Source: Pelobates cultripes
Lineage: Eukaryota; Chordata; Amphibia; Anura; Pelobatidae
Length of the DNA stretch: 64,000 nucleotides
NCBI GenBank assembly: GCA_933207985.1
Contig: OW240921.1
Span: 114,454,021 to 114,518,020, forward strand
Direction of reading: 5' to 3'
Part shown: one piece after another, positions 21,507-33,000 of the stretch
How the letters are laid out: each line of letters opens with the position of its first letter
How positions within the stretch are numbered: position 1 is the first letter of the stretch
The notes under the pieces: model-generated
Database searches by the model: none
Told to the model about the DNA's origin: nothing
The model's input: the letters and a program-made list of their open reading frames with translations, nothing else
Position numbers and translations under genes: made by a program

Positions 21507-22200
21507 ATGGCACAACAAAAGGGAAAGAAGAACGCCACAAAGGCAGAAAAACTTAACTTTTTGGGGAATAAATCACAAAACAAGAAGATGGAGATTTGGG
21601 CCTTATCTCAAGATGGCGGAGCCAGCTCTGACAGCACAGAGTGCCCCACTCTGACTGAGATAGATCCAGACCCTGACAAGCTCACAAAAAGTCACCTACA
21701 GCAGGCACTGGATGCACTGTCACAGAAGATGATTACAACTTGGCAGCATTCAATGGACTCATTAAGGAAAGGTGTTCAAGAACTGGGTAAAAAGACATCA
21801 CATGTTGAATCTAAAACGGAGGACTTTGCTCAGGCACATAACGATCTGGCCACACACGTGGAACAGATCGAACAAAAGCTCACCGCTACTGAGCTGAAAC
21901 TAACTGACCTGGAGGATAGGTCGCGCAGAAATAATCTGCGCCTCAGAGGGATACCAGAATCAAAAATACCAGAAAACCTACAAACCATGTTAGAGATCTC
22001 CTTCATGCATATGTCCCAGAGATACTCATAGAGTGCATCGGCTTCCAAGGCCAAGATTCTTGCCTGTAACAGCTCTGCGAGATGTCTTGATGCGCATTCA
22101 TTACTATCATATAAAAGAGCACATAAAATGGTCAGCTGTGATCCAGTTCATATGTGCTCCTTTTACCCTCACCTTACGCAGCGGGGCATGCATATTCCAA
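21507..22200 (+). pseudogene. L1-type LINE ORF1 (RNA-binding protein), truncated
   Basis: An ATG at 21507 opens MAQQKGKKNATKAEK, the same start as the ORF1 at 56850 on the minus strand. A long heptad-rich region (about residues 85-140) predicts the trimerising coiled coil. It is followed by LTDLEDRSRRNNLRLRGIPE, the start of the L1 ORF1 RNA-recognition domain. The frame breaks at about 22010. Further domain pieces follow in another frame (HRLPRPRFLPVTALRDVLMR, IHYYHIKEHI). ORF1p coats LINE RNA for retrotransposition. ORF2 does not follow; a tandem array and an A-rich tract at 22761 follow instead. This is a dead, internally deleted copy. Confidence 0.8.
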
Positions 22201-22222
22201 ATTTGTAGGAGTTCAGACTGAA

Positions 22223-22670
22223 TTAACTACTAAGGATTATTACTGGTAACTGTTTTCTACTTTCCCACCTAATGGGTTACAGCAACCTGCATATTAAGCA
22301 ACATACAGTTCAATCTCTCTATGGTATGAGACCATGTAAATTAACTGCCTAGGATTATTACTGGTAACCTGCTTTCTACTCCCCCACCTAATGGGTTACA
22401 GCAACCTGCATATTAAGCAACATAAGGTTCAATCTCTCTATGGTAAGAGACAATGTACATTAACTGCTAAGAATTATTACTGCTAATCTGCTTTCTACTC
22501 CCCCACCTAATGATGTAAACAACCTGTACTTTAAGCAACATGTAGTTCACATTTCCCACAGTAAGAGACCATGTAAATTACTTACTAAGGGTTATTACTG
22601 CCAATTAATCTCCACTCTCCTATCTTATGACCCAAAGCAACCTGCATCTTACACAACATAAAAATGCTAA
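22223..22670. repeat. Tandem array, ~118-bp unit, nearly four copies
   Basis: Units begin TTAACT(A/G)CTAAGGATTATTAC at about 22223, 22341, 22460 and 22578. Each contains CCCACCTAATGGGTTACAGC and AAGCAACATAAGGTTCAATC. The array follows the ORF1 relic directly and ends 90 bases before an A-rich tract, as a 3'-untranslated repeat of a LINE might. Confidence 0.85.
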
Positions 22671-23132
22671 GTGCAACTGTAGGAACAGTCAAGTAACTAA
22701 TACACCATACCTCCCCAGGAAAGGGTAGAGCCACCAAAGAGCTGGTGTACTGACTCAATAAAAAAAAAAAATTAAAAATGTTGCGTTATTTAGTTGATAA
22801 ATATAAGTCAATAGATGTCGTCTGTGTGACGCGCCAGGGCATCTAGACCATTGGAGGGAGATTATTGGGATATTTGGACAGTCAGGCATACTATAGCACT
22901 AGCGCAGTGTCTAAGAAGCCCATGGCGTACAATGCCTAGAGTGCTGCACAGGTGACACAAAGCATAAGTTTTAGATCTAAAGTCTCCTACACCACAAGTT
23001 ATAAATATGTAATGTATAATATGCTATGTTACAGATTGTCTTCAACACCTATGATACATAAGGTATAAATACATAAGGTACAATAAGTTTTAGACTTAAG
23101 ATTTTTCTTTTTTATGCCACAAGTTATACATA

Positions 23133-23548
23133 CAGTTGCAAGAAAAAGTATGTGAACCCTTTGGAATGATTTGGATTTCTGCACAAATTGGTCATAAAAT
23201 GTGATCTGATCATCATCTAAGTCACAACAATAGACAATCACAGTCTGCTTAAACTAATAACACACAAAGAATGAAATGTTGCCATGTTTTTATTGAACAC
23301 ACCATGTAAACATTCACAGTGCAGGTGGAAAAAGTATGTGAACCCTTGGATTTAATAACTGGTTGAACCTTCTTTGGCAGCAATAACTTCAACCAAACGT
23401 TTCCTGTAGTTGCAGATCAGACGTGCACAACGGTCAGGAGTAATTCTTGACCATTCCTCTTTACAGAACTGTTTCAGTTCAGCAATATTCTTGAGATGTC
23501 TGGTGGGAATCACTTTCTTGAGGTCATGCCACAGCCAGTGGCTGGGAA
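23133..23548 (-). mobile_element. Tc1-like element end with transposase C-terminus
   Basis: After a TA at 23131, the terminus CAGTTGCAAGAAAAAGTATG begins and is repeated inside (AAAAAGTATGTGAACCCTTG at 23328), an IR/DR arrangement. The minus strand then encodes NIAELKQFCKEEWSRITPDR, then CARLICNYRKRLVEVIAAKE and GSTSY-stop, the conserved C-terminal tail of Tc1 transposases. The remaining element is missing; an L1 fragment abuts it. Confidence 0.85.
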
Positions 23549-23589
23549 AACAGACATTTACTTCCCTCAAAAGACAGGTGGACGAACCT

Positions 23590-24725
23590 TACAGCCCTAG
23601 AGCAAATGTGCCTACAAAACAAACATCCTTCACATCCATTATCTAAGAAATACAATCAAAACTATCTAACAAAATCCCCACATGACCTTACATTTGTCCA
23701 AGCTTGGGAAACAGAATTGGGTAAGAGACTAACGGACGACCAATGGGCACACATACTCTGCACAAACAAAACCCTAACACTGAACACGTCCCATTTGGAA
23801 ATAAGTAGGAAAATACTGTACCGCTGGTACTTAGTCCCTACACGAATGAAACATATTGCAACAAACACACAGGAACAATGCTGCACATGTGGTGGACATG
23901 CCCATATCTGGGGAAAATTTGGACAGACATACACTCCCTAATACAAAAGGTGACCAAGACTAACCTACCACAAGCACCTGAACACTACATCATCCAGTGC
24001 CTACCAACTAGCATTAAAAAAGCTGACAGATACTTAATATATCACATTACTTCCGCCGCACTATAAGCAGAAAATGGTTGCAAACAAAATCTCCGCACAT
24101 AAATGAATGCATTCAACAAATTGAAGATACAAAAAAGTATGAAATGGCGGCTAGAGCGCATAGACCCCCACAGGCATACTGGAGGGTAGCGTGGGAAAGG
24201 TGGAACAGGCACCAACACATGCCACAAACCCACTAATACAGAGTAAAGGCTCCAATGACAACAAACAATAATGAACAATAACGAATGGTAGTGTCACGGA
24301 AAACCACAAATGATGCACCAAGATAAAGGACACAAAATGAGAACGCATATAAAATGGGTAGAGGCAACAAGGGTCAACCCTCTTCCCTACTCCCCCCCCC
24401 CCTTCCCCAGTTCTTTGGGGAACAGTATCCTGGTTCTACCTCCAAGTTCAACCCCCCATACCAATCCCAAACACCATTAGGAAAGTACAGTACATTTCTA
24501 AGTTAAGACCAGAAACGAGCACAAACAGCACCACCACTAGAGCTCATCTGGAATAAAGAGCTGAAATAATTATAATATGTATGATGTAACAAAGTATGGT
24601 GTAACTTAAGAATCTTTCATCTCAAAAATGTGAACTGATAGCATGTGCATATTGTAACGCTTACTGGAATGTAAATCTGTACACATTGTAAAACCATAAA
24701 AATTGCAACAAAAAAAACCAAAAAC
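23590..24725 (+). pseudogene. L1-type LINE ORF2 C-terminus and 3' UTR
   Basis: The protein pieces LGKRLTDDQWAHILCTNKT, KILYRWYLVPTRMKHI, then CCTCGG and, after a frameshift near 23878, MLHMWWTCPYLGKIWTDIHS are the C-terminal cysteine-containing region of L1/Tx1 ORF2. They are matched closely by the minus-strand copy at 52795-53253. A C-run at 24391 and an A-rich end at about 24710-24724 mark the 3' UTR and tail. The copy is 5' truncated. Confidence 0.8.
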
Positions 24726-24919
24726 TATCATTTGATTTTTCCATTGCTTAAGTTTTTCCACTTTTATTGTAAGTCTTACTGCCACACTAGATGTCCTGTT
24801 GTTGTTAACCTTCATTTCCAACTTAGTTGGTATATAGTAGTTGCCATAATTTGCATGGTTCATCCTTATATTGTATCACTACCATCTGAGTAATGTGCCC
24901 CTACTTTCACTTATTTACA

Positions 24920-25478
24920 TTAAAGTGATACTACAGGAATAAAAACTATTTAGCTTAATGAAGCAGTATTGGTGTATAGATTGTGTCCTTGCAAGTCTCA
25001 CTGTTCAATTCTCTGCCATTTACAAGGTAAATCACTTTTGTTTCTGTTTATGCAGCCCTAGCCATACCTTCACTGGATGTGACTTACACAGCCTGCATGA
25101 ACAACATGTTTTAATTTTCAATTAGATGTTAACTTGCTTTAGACGTTTTTATCTTATGCTCTGTAAATTTAACTTTAATCACACACAATGGAGGCTCCAG
25201 AAGGACAGAACAGTTTATTAACAGAGAAGGAGATAAGAAATTCTAAATTAAACAGAATGTGCATAAAAGGAAGTATACACATTATATCTCTTCTTATAGG
25301 AAGTGTTTAGGAAGGCTGTGCAAGTTACATGCAGGTGTAACTAGGGCTACATAAAAAAAAAAGTGATTTAACTTCTTAATGGCAGAGAATTAAGCAGTGA
25401 GACTGCAGGGGCATGATCTATACACCAAAACAACTCCATTAAACTAAAGTTGTTTGGGTGCCTATAGTGTCCCTTTAA
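24920..25478. mobile_element. T2-type MITE with TTAA duplication and long inverted ends
   Basis: It is bounded by TTAA at 24920-24923 and 25475-25478. The first ~150 bases (TTAAAGTGATACTACAGG ... TCTCACTGTTCAATTCTCTG) face their inverted counterpart at the right (CAGAGAATTAAGCAGTGAGA ... CCTATAGTGTCCCTTTAA). No coding sequence is present. Confidence 0.8.
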
Positions 25479-25624
25479 TGAAGATAAGTGCAAGTAGGAG
25501 CACAACACTTAGATAGTAGTGATATACTATAAGGATGAACACTAGAAATCGTGGCAACTTCTAATTATAAGTTAAACACGTAGGCCATTAACAGGTCATC
25601 TACGTCTAACCTCTGTTCCTACTC

Positions 25625-26070
25625 CTACCTCTGATGCTTATCTTAAAGACTTCTCTGGGACTGCACCTTTCCTATGGAACACCCTACCCCTCTCTATTAG
25701 ACTCTCACCCAATCTCCACTCATCCATATAATCTTTAAAAACTTACTTCTTTAGGAAAAAATATCAATTAAACTGTGAACAGCTTTCCCTCCCCGCAACC
25801 TGATTCCCCTCCTGAAACTGTCATCAAAACAAAACACTAAGCCCTCAATGAATACTATCCTCACAACCTACTTTTCTACCCAACCCTTACCTTTTTGTGT
25901 TGCTATACCCCACTCCCTCTAGCATGTAAGATGTCCCTCAACCCCTCTGTTCCTGTGCGTCAAATTCATCTGGTTACAAATACTTGTCTGTTAGTCCACC
26001 CATTGTACAGCTCTACAGAACTTGTTGGTGCTTTATAAACAACAATAATAATAATTAATAATAATAATTA
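25625..26070 (+). mobile_element. L2/CR1-clade LINE 3' tail
   Basis: It is collinear with 11808-12175: TGGAACACCC, CTTACTTCTTTA, CCCCACTCCCTCTAGCA, CAACCCCTCTGTTCCTGTG, and an end in GCTTTATAAACAACAATAATAAT. It is 5' truncated. Confidence 0.7.
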
Positions 26071-26414
26071 AATGCTCACACAATTAATGGGAACATCACT
26101 ATTGTAGAAATTCCACCAATGATTAAACATGTAAAATCACCTATAACTTGTGTGATTTGTGATGCGATGAGAAGAATAGAAGAATTTTTTTTAATTTCTC
26201 AACATCTCTCTATGCTTTCTCGTTGCTGACAGCCAGGTGAAAAAAAACATTGCTTATAACAAAGATTAAATGGAGAATAAGATGGAAGCTCCCAGCATCA
26301 TGTTAGAGGTGTCGATTTATATATTTCATTTTATCTTTCACACCTCACAAATACAAATTTTAAAAACTATAAAGTAGAGTAAACAGGATAATAAAAAGGC
26401 AGAAAACTTATATT
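26071..26414. other. No gene recognised (3' flank of the methyltransferase gene)
   Basis: AT-rich sequence with no motif beyond the polyadenylation signal noted separately. Confidence 0.5.
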
Positions 26415-26420
26415 TTTATT
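26415..26420 (-). terminator. Candidate polyadenylation signal
   Basis: AATAAA reads on the minus strand about 190 bases after the stop codon of the methyltransferase gene. This is a plausible 3' UTR length, but other signals may be used. Confidence 0.4.
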
Positions 26421-26611
26421 GAGATTATAATTATTTAATTTATTATCAGATATATTCTGTGATATATATGTACGATTCTGCCCCCTTGTCATATATGCTT
26501 TCAAATTTGACTTTTGACCTAAACATTTAAATAAATGTGAATTCCCAACAATGCACACTTTAAAGAATGACTGTTAGTGAATAATTTTGCAAAATGTTTG
26601 ATTTTACAGGT

Positions 26612-27041
26612 CTAAAGCTCCCACATTTTCACTGCTCTGACAAACCAAATGTGATCATAATCTATCATTCCACCACTTAATTTGCTCATTGTCTTCTGGA
26701 AGCTCTCGATAGAAAAGCCAATACTTTTCAAATTACTTAGCATAAAGTTTTCATCAAAAGACAGCATATGCAACTTGTCTTCCCCAACAGTGCAGTACCT
26801 AGTATTAAACCCCCCAATCATTACCAGATGTCCACCTAGTTTGATTAACGATGCTACCTTTTTCATTCCTGCACGATAAGAGTCGTGGTCTTTGTGCACA
26901 AAATGCATTATACACATACTCATCAAGCAATCAGCTTTATCTAAAACAACAGGGTCTGTCAGGATTTCTTTGGTAAAATCACATTTCAGTATGCGTTTCA
27001 CCCGGCTTCTTAGAAGTTCTTCTTTTTCTTCCCATTTGCCA
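26612..27041 (-). CDS. Exon 3 of the NNMT/INMT-like gene
   Basis: It encodes the C-terminal half. GKWEEKEELLRSRVKRILKC matches the helix before the C-D motif (KCD). PVVLDKADCLMSMCIM is the P-x-D-C-x-x-S strand. LIKLGGHLVMIGGFNTRYCT is the L-x-P-G-G-x-L post-loop strand with the substrate-site changes described for the gene. It ends MWEL-stop. No frame interruption is present. Confidence 0.85.
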
Positions 27042-30000
27042 CTGGAAAATAAAAACAACAAATTATCCTTTTGGGTTTTATTCACTAAATTGTGATATGC
27101 TGATTAATTGTGGTGAATTACAATGTTACGAAAAGTTAGACAAAATATATATATATATATATAAAAAAGCACAACCTTTCCAGCAAAAAAGGCACAACCT
27201 TTCATGTATGAAAAAAAAAGAAAAAACAAGTAGCTGAAATTATTAAGTCCCCATGAGAGATGCAGGACATCACACATATGTTTATATTAGGCCCTCACTT
27301 GGTCTTCCACAACATATGCTTTATATGGCCCTGAGTGGGCAACCTACTAGGATTAGTGCCATGTTACTCAAGTGTCTCCTCATTATCATATCTAATTAAC
27401 AATCCTACTAGTATGGGCCTCTTACAGGTCAAGTTGGTTATATATACAATATGATATGGAGCAGGTCTGCCAAATTGCATCACTATGTGTAAATTGCAAC
27501 CAGTTTAACAACTATTAACCAACTCACATCATATCACTTAATACACGCACTAATTATCATACTGCCCTTAAATGGCAATCAGATCTCACTAGGCCTTCAC
27601 TTACATAAGCTTCATACGGTCCCAGGTGGGACCTAACTTTTGCCTTCCTGTCGCTTGGGGATTATATTTTGCCTTACTATACTGTATTTAAGTACACCAC
27701 TCAGTGTAAAAATAAAAATAAATAAAACCAGTTCGAATACCAGATCACCACTACTGTCCATGCAATTAACAGTACATTTCTACAACTTTGGTACAATTAA
27801 CCTACATTTGTTCATGCCGTAATCATTACTTCAAATACACCCTATTATACACCCGGCAGTTCGTGGCACACATTTGGTAATATTAGCCTTCCGCTCCAAT
27901 ACCTCTACACGCGGCCTTCACTCCATACACTATATACAGCCCTCTGTGGGCAATCCACTATGACACAAGTTCTGCCACACATTTGGGAAATTACATACAA
28001 CATTCCAGTTTCATCTACAACCCTGTCATACTATGGTTGACTATTCCTCTCAGCCTTGTTATGCCCATGTATCTCTCTCTGCATTCCTGAGAACCAAGAA
28101 CCTCTCCTTACACATTTAACCATATTCTGGCCTCCTCGGTCTGTCACGGTTTTACCTAGGCCTTGTATAATACACAACTCCTGTCACAGGCACTTACTAG
28201 ACCTTACATATTTTGCTTCCTGCTAGTAAACTAGAGATGGTCTGATCTTTCTCATAAATACTTCAAGTCCTTCTTGTGGAAGAACGCAGAGTGGGACCAC
28301 ATAATTAGACACAGCACTACTAGGTATCGCTTTTATATCCATATTGACAATCATAAGTTTTATAATTATCTAGGTTTCTACTATCACTGCTTATCATACT
28401 ATTAATGTTTAAATCCTTAACCACAGCACAGGTACTTTATACGCTTACCTCAATAAGCACTTACCATACTGTACATATTTCCATTAATGTTCCCATTAGG
28501 TTCCTCTCCATGATTTTCCTTTCTCAAGCTCATCCACACACCAGTTGGGCAAGATTCTATTAATTCATTAATTTTTTTTATTCCTCTATGTTCCTTAGGG
28601 ATAGATCAACTGGCTGTTAAGAGTATTGGTGTGGGCCATATTAATGTATCTTTGTAATTCAGTTGTGCGAGGCCTACACCTATCCTCATGCTGAGGTATT
28701 CATCCAACTCATAGCTAGAGTCTTGCTCCTATCTCTCTAGGTTTTAGATAGGGCCTCACATGTCATGGCCACTCCTTTGAATCTCTTACTTGTCACTGAG
28801 AGGTCAACATTCCTGCCACATCGTTTGGTGGCCTCAGTCCCTCTGCCAATTCATAGCTAGAGCCTCTCGGAGTTACTTGGCACTTAGTAGGGCCTCACCT
28901 TTCCCTGATTTAGATTATTTTTCGCCACTCAACACTATGCAAGCCACCAGTTGTTATACTATCAATTACATGACTATCATATTTACTCTACATATAGATG
29001 TTGCCCAATTCAGAACTAATAAGATATTTCAATCCAGGCTCCCCAGCCAAACCATTCACCCCACCTAGTCCATGCACTCCAGCCATAACCCGGTTGCCCC
29101 AGTTCCTGGTGATCTTGTACCATTCCACTTTTACCGCTGAGCTTCGACATAAAGGCGTGCCATTCCCTTCTTTGGCTTGGAAAACTGTGCTGTACAGACT
29201 CAGATTTCTAGGTCTGGGCTCCCCTACCTTGTGTCAGCACCCAAGCTGGAAAAACAGACAGCATGACAGGGATGTAGGCCATCATGGCTCCCATCCTTTC
29301 ATCCTTATGAACAATTGTTGACACTGGTGATGTTTAGAATTTCCTGATTTTTGACATCTTACCATCCCATGTAGTACCCTACATCATGCTTCTAACTTCC
29401 ATCCCCTCAGCGTTACACTGCCAGTTGCACATGTTTCCTAGTCTAATGTTATTATCTGTACAGTAAGTTCTCCTGTCCTTGGGAAAGACATAGCTACAAG
29501 ACATGTCAGTAGTTCAAAGCTAGGGAACACAGATTATACAATCTGACTATTCCGTATTCGTTCTCATGTTTTGTCACTAAGAGCCGTCTCCCTCAATACT
29601 CACACTTCCCCCTCCTTTAGTTGAGTTTCTAATAACAGGTGTCATAGTAGGCATGAGTGTAACGATTATGGAACCCAATGCCATACCATGAAGCAGATGT
29701 GTCTTGTGTATCTGGTACATCCTTTGGAACTCTGCTGTCTCGATCAACCTTGGGCCCCTACACCAATTTTAATTCATGGAAATACATTAGACTTGATTTC
29801 ATTGCTGTTCAGCCTCCCCGCAGACTAAGTCCAGCATATCAAGGAAAGGGAAAATCCTTTCTGAGCAATGATGCCTGTTTCCCATATGGATCTCCAGTCT
29901 CTCCTTGGTCTGCTGAATGTTACCATACACCTTACACAATGGAGCTCATTCATTTCCCATCCACTCATCCTGCTCCCAGGTTCACCTGTCAACAATAGCG

Positions 30001-33000
30001 TGGTTACATTTGACATATGCTTGAGAAGTCCTGTTCATGTCACTAAACTTTCTATCCCTCCAGAATAGGGAAACCATGGTTACTCTACCATAGTCCCTCA
30101 TTTCTGGACTAATACAGCCACCCACATTGGATTTCAGCCGATTTCATAGTTAACTGGGTCCATGACACATTTCCCATAGTGACGCAGAACCTACCTTTTA
30201 GTAAATCAGTAGAATGGGAATTATTACCATCCTATTTACTAGCAATAATAAGGTTGATTTGGAAGAGATGTGGCTGGCAGCATCACAGAAACTCTACTTT
30301 GTTCACATACCCATACCAAGCTGTCACACCATAGCAACTGATGAGGTAACTCAATCACAGTTTTTCGTATTGTTCTGAACTCTCCCCACTGTGGCCAAAT
30401 GACCTGCTAAACCCCTACAATCCAGGATGTAATAGCTGGCACACGCAACACTCTCTGCCAATGCCACCTGTTCATGCGCTGGGCTCTGGCCATTTTTAAT
30501 AAACTCACTTCCACATATGAACTCATCAAACCGTACTCATTCTATTCCATGAAGGCATTCACATATTTTTTGCCACCTCAACCTTTAACTAGCTTACAAC
30601 ACAGTTACTCTAATATAACCATTAACATTTTCAGGTCATTCTAAAAGAATATGCGCTGCTCTTACTACCTCTAGTAATATCCCAGAACATATCATCTAAT
30701 AACTAGGACAGTAGAGTTATCTGCATATGCCATATATATCCCTCAACCTGAGGGAATTGATACATGCATTAAGTATTGGTTATGTAATGTCAACACGTAT
30801 TAAGTGTTAAGCTGTTAAACTTTTTGCCCTCTTTTACAGGCCTACCCGAACGTTGGTTCTGGCACACCACAACTGACTTACACAACCATTACTATAACTC
30901 GACTTGTATACAACCACATCATTGGAATAAAAGGGAATCATGACATGTCAGACATGTCATGTGTCCTTAAGGGGTTAAGCAACATACAGGTCATACTTGA
31001 AAAATTAGAATATCGTGCAAAAGTTCATTTATTTCAGTAATGCAATGTAAAAGGGGAAACTAATATATGAGATAGACACATTACATGCAAAGCAAGATAG
31101 TTCAAGCCGTGATTTGTCATAAGTGCTATGATTATGGCTTACAGCTCATGAAAACCCCAAATCCACAATCACAGTAAATTAGAATATTACATGCAATCAA
31201 TAAAACAAGGAGTGTACATAGAACAATATCGGACCTCTGAAAAGTATAAGCATGCATATGGACTCAGTACTTGGTTTGGGCCCCTTTTGCAGCAATTACT
31301 GCCTCAATGCGGCGTGGCATGGAAGCTATCAGCTTGTGGCACTGCTGGGTTGTTATGGAAAACCAGGATGCTTCAATAGCGGCTTCAGCTCTTCTGCATT
31401 GTTCGGTCTCATGTCTCTCATCTTTCTCTTAGCAATGCCCTATAGATTCTCTATGGGGTCCAGGTCAGGCGAGTTTGCTGGCCAATCAAGCACAGTAATC
31501 CCATGGTCATTGAACCAGATTTTGGTGCTTTTGGCAGTGTGGGCAGGTGCCAAGTCCTGCTGGAAAATGAAGTCAGCATCCCCATAAAGCTCGTCTGTGG
31601 AAGGAAGCATGAAGTGCTCCAAAATCTCCTGGTAGATGGCTGCATTGACCCTGGACTTATTGAAGCACAGTGGACCAACACTAGCAGATGACATGGCTCC
31701 CCAAATCAACACAGACTGTGGAAACTTCACACTGGACTTCAAACATCTTGCAGTGTGTGCTTCTCCATTCTTCCTCCAGCCTCTGGGTCCTTGGTTTCCA
31801 AATGAGGTGCAAAAGTTTCCTTACCCCAGGTAAGTCACTTCTAATGTTGTTTGTTGTTCAGGAGCGGCTTGACAAGAGGAATACGACATTTGAAGCCCAT
31901 GTCCAGGATCCGTCTGTGTGTGGTGCCTCTTGATGCACTGACTCCAGCCTCAGTCCAGTGATTCCTACTGAACCAAACTGAGAGACCATTTAAAGGCTCA
32001 GAAACCCTTTGCAGGTGTTATGGCTTACTTAGCTGATTAGAGTGGGACACTGTGAGCCTAGAATTTTGCACCTTTTCACAATATTCTAATTTACTGAGAT
32101 TGTGGATTTTGGGTTTTCATGAGCTGTAAGCCATAATCATCGCACTTATGACAAATCACGGCTTGAACTATCTTGCTTTGCATGTAATGCGTCTATCTCA
32201 TATATTATTTTTCTCTTTTATGTTGCATTACTGAAATAAATTAACTTTTGCACGATATTCACATTTTTCGAGTATCACCTGTACTTATTTTTGTTATTTA
32301 TTGTTTGTACTGTTTCATTTTGTTTTATGTATTCACTGCCAGATCTTTCCTTTTTGAATTTTTTTTTTTTTTCAGAATTAAACAATAATTTGCCCTGATA
32401 AATAGTGAATGCTCAGAGCACCTGCACTAAACCCTGGACAGAAAGACAGTATGCATACCCTCGTTTTACTTACTCTGTTGGAAAAATCATTAACTCAATT
32501 CTCTTTGGTCACAAGCAACCCCATATCTGCTATGATGATGAGAGATTTTAAGATCTGAAACAGGCTCGGAGCACATTTTTGAGATGCCCATCACTTGCGT
32601 GTGACATTTGGATTTGTGAATGATCCCTAACTTTTTACCTGCATGCTATTTGCATGGATAAACAGTACTTCTGACCATAAGGATTTAAAGACTGTTGTTT
32701 CATGTAGCAAGGGTAAGTCAGGATAACATACATGGGGACTATAATATACATAAGCTTTGTTTAAAATAATAAAGGGATTATTTTTTTTACATAAAAGTTA
32801 AAATTCTAAATTCTGAATGAATATAAACTGATTTTGACTGCGTTAAGTTCTTTTCCATGTAAGTAAAAGAGTTTAAGAGGTAAAAAGGACATTGTTGTAG
32901 ATAGGCTAGTCTAACATTACACAAATTTATGTGCAAGTATTTCCATTCAATAAGAATGCAATATATGTTAAATCAGATTTACATAAAGGCATGCAAATTG

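Noticed and set aside
22223..22670. CRISPR-like regular repeat array
   Set aside because: Units are contiguous 118-bp tandem copies without spacers, in a vertebrate genome next to a LINE relic.
23352..23646. Overlapping plus-strand frame in the Tc1 end
   Set aside because: Antisense shadow of the Tc1 transposase C-terminus.
27731..27745. tRNA-like B-box (AGTTCGAATACC)
   Set aside because: No A-box, no cloverleaf and no SINE structure around it.
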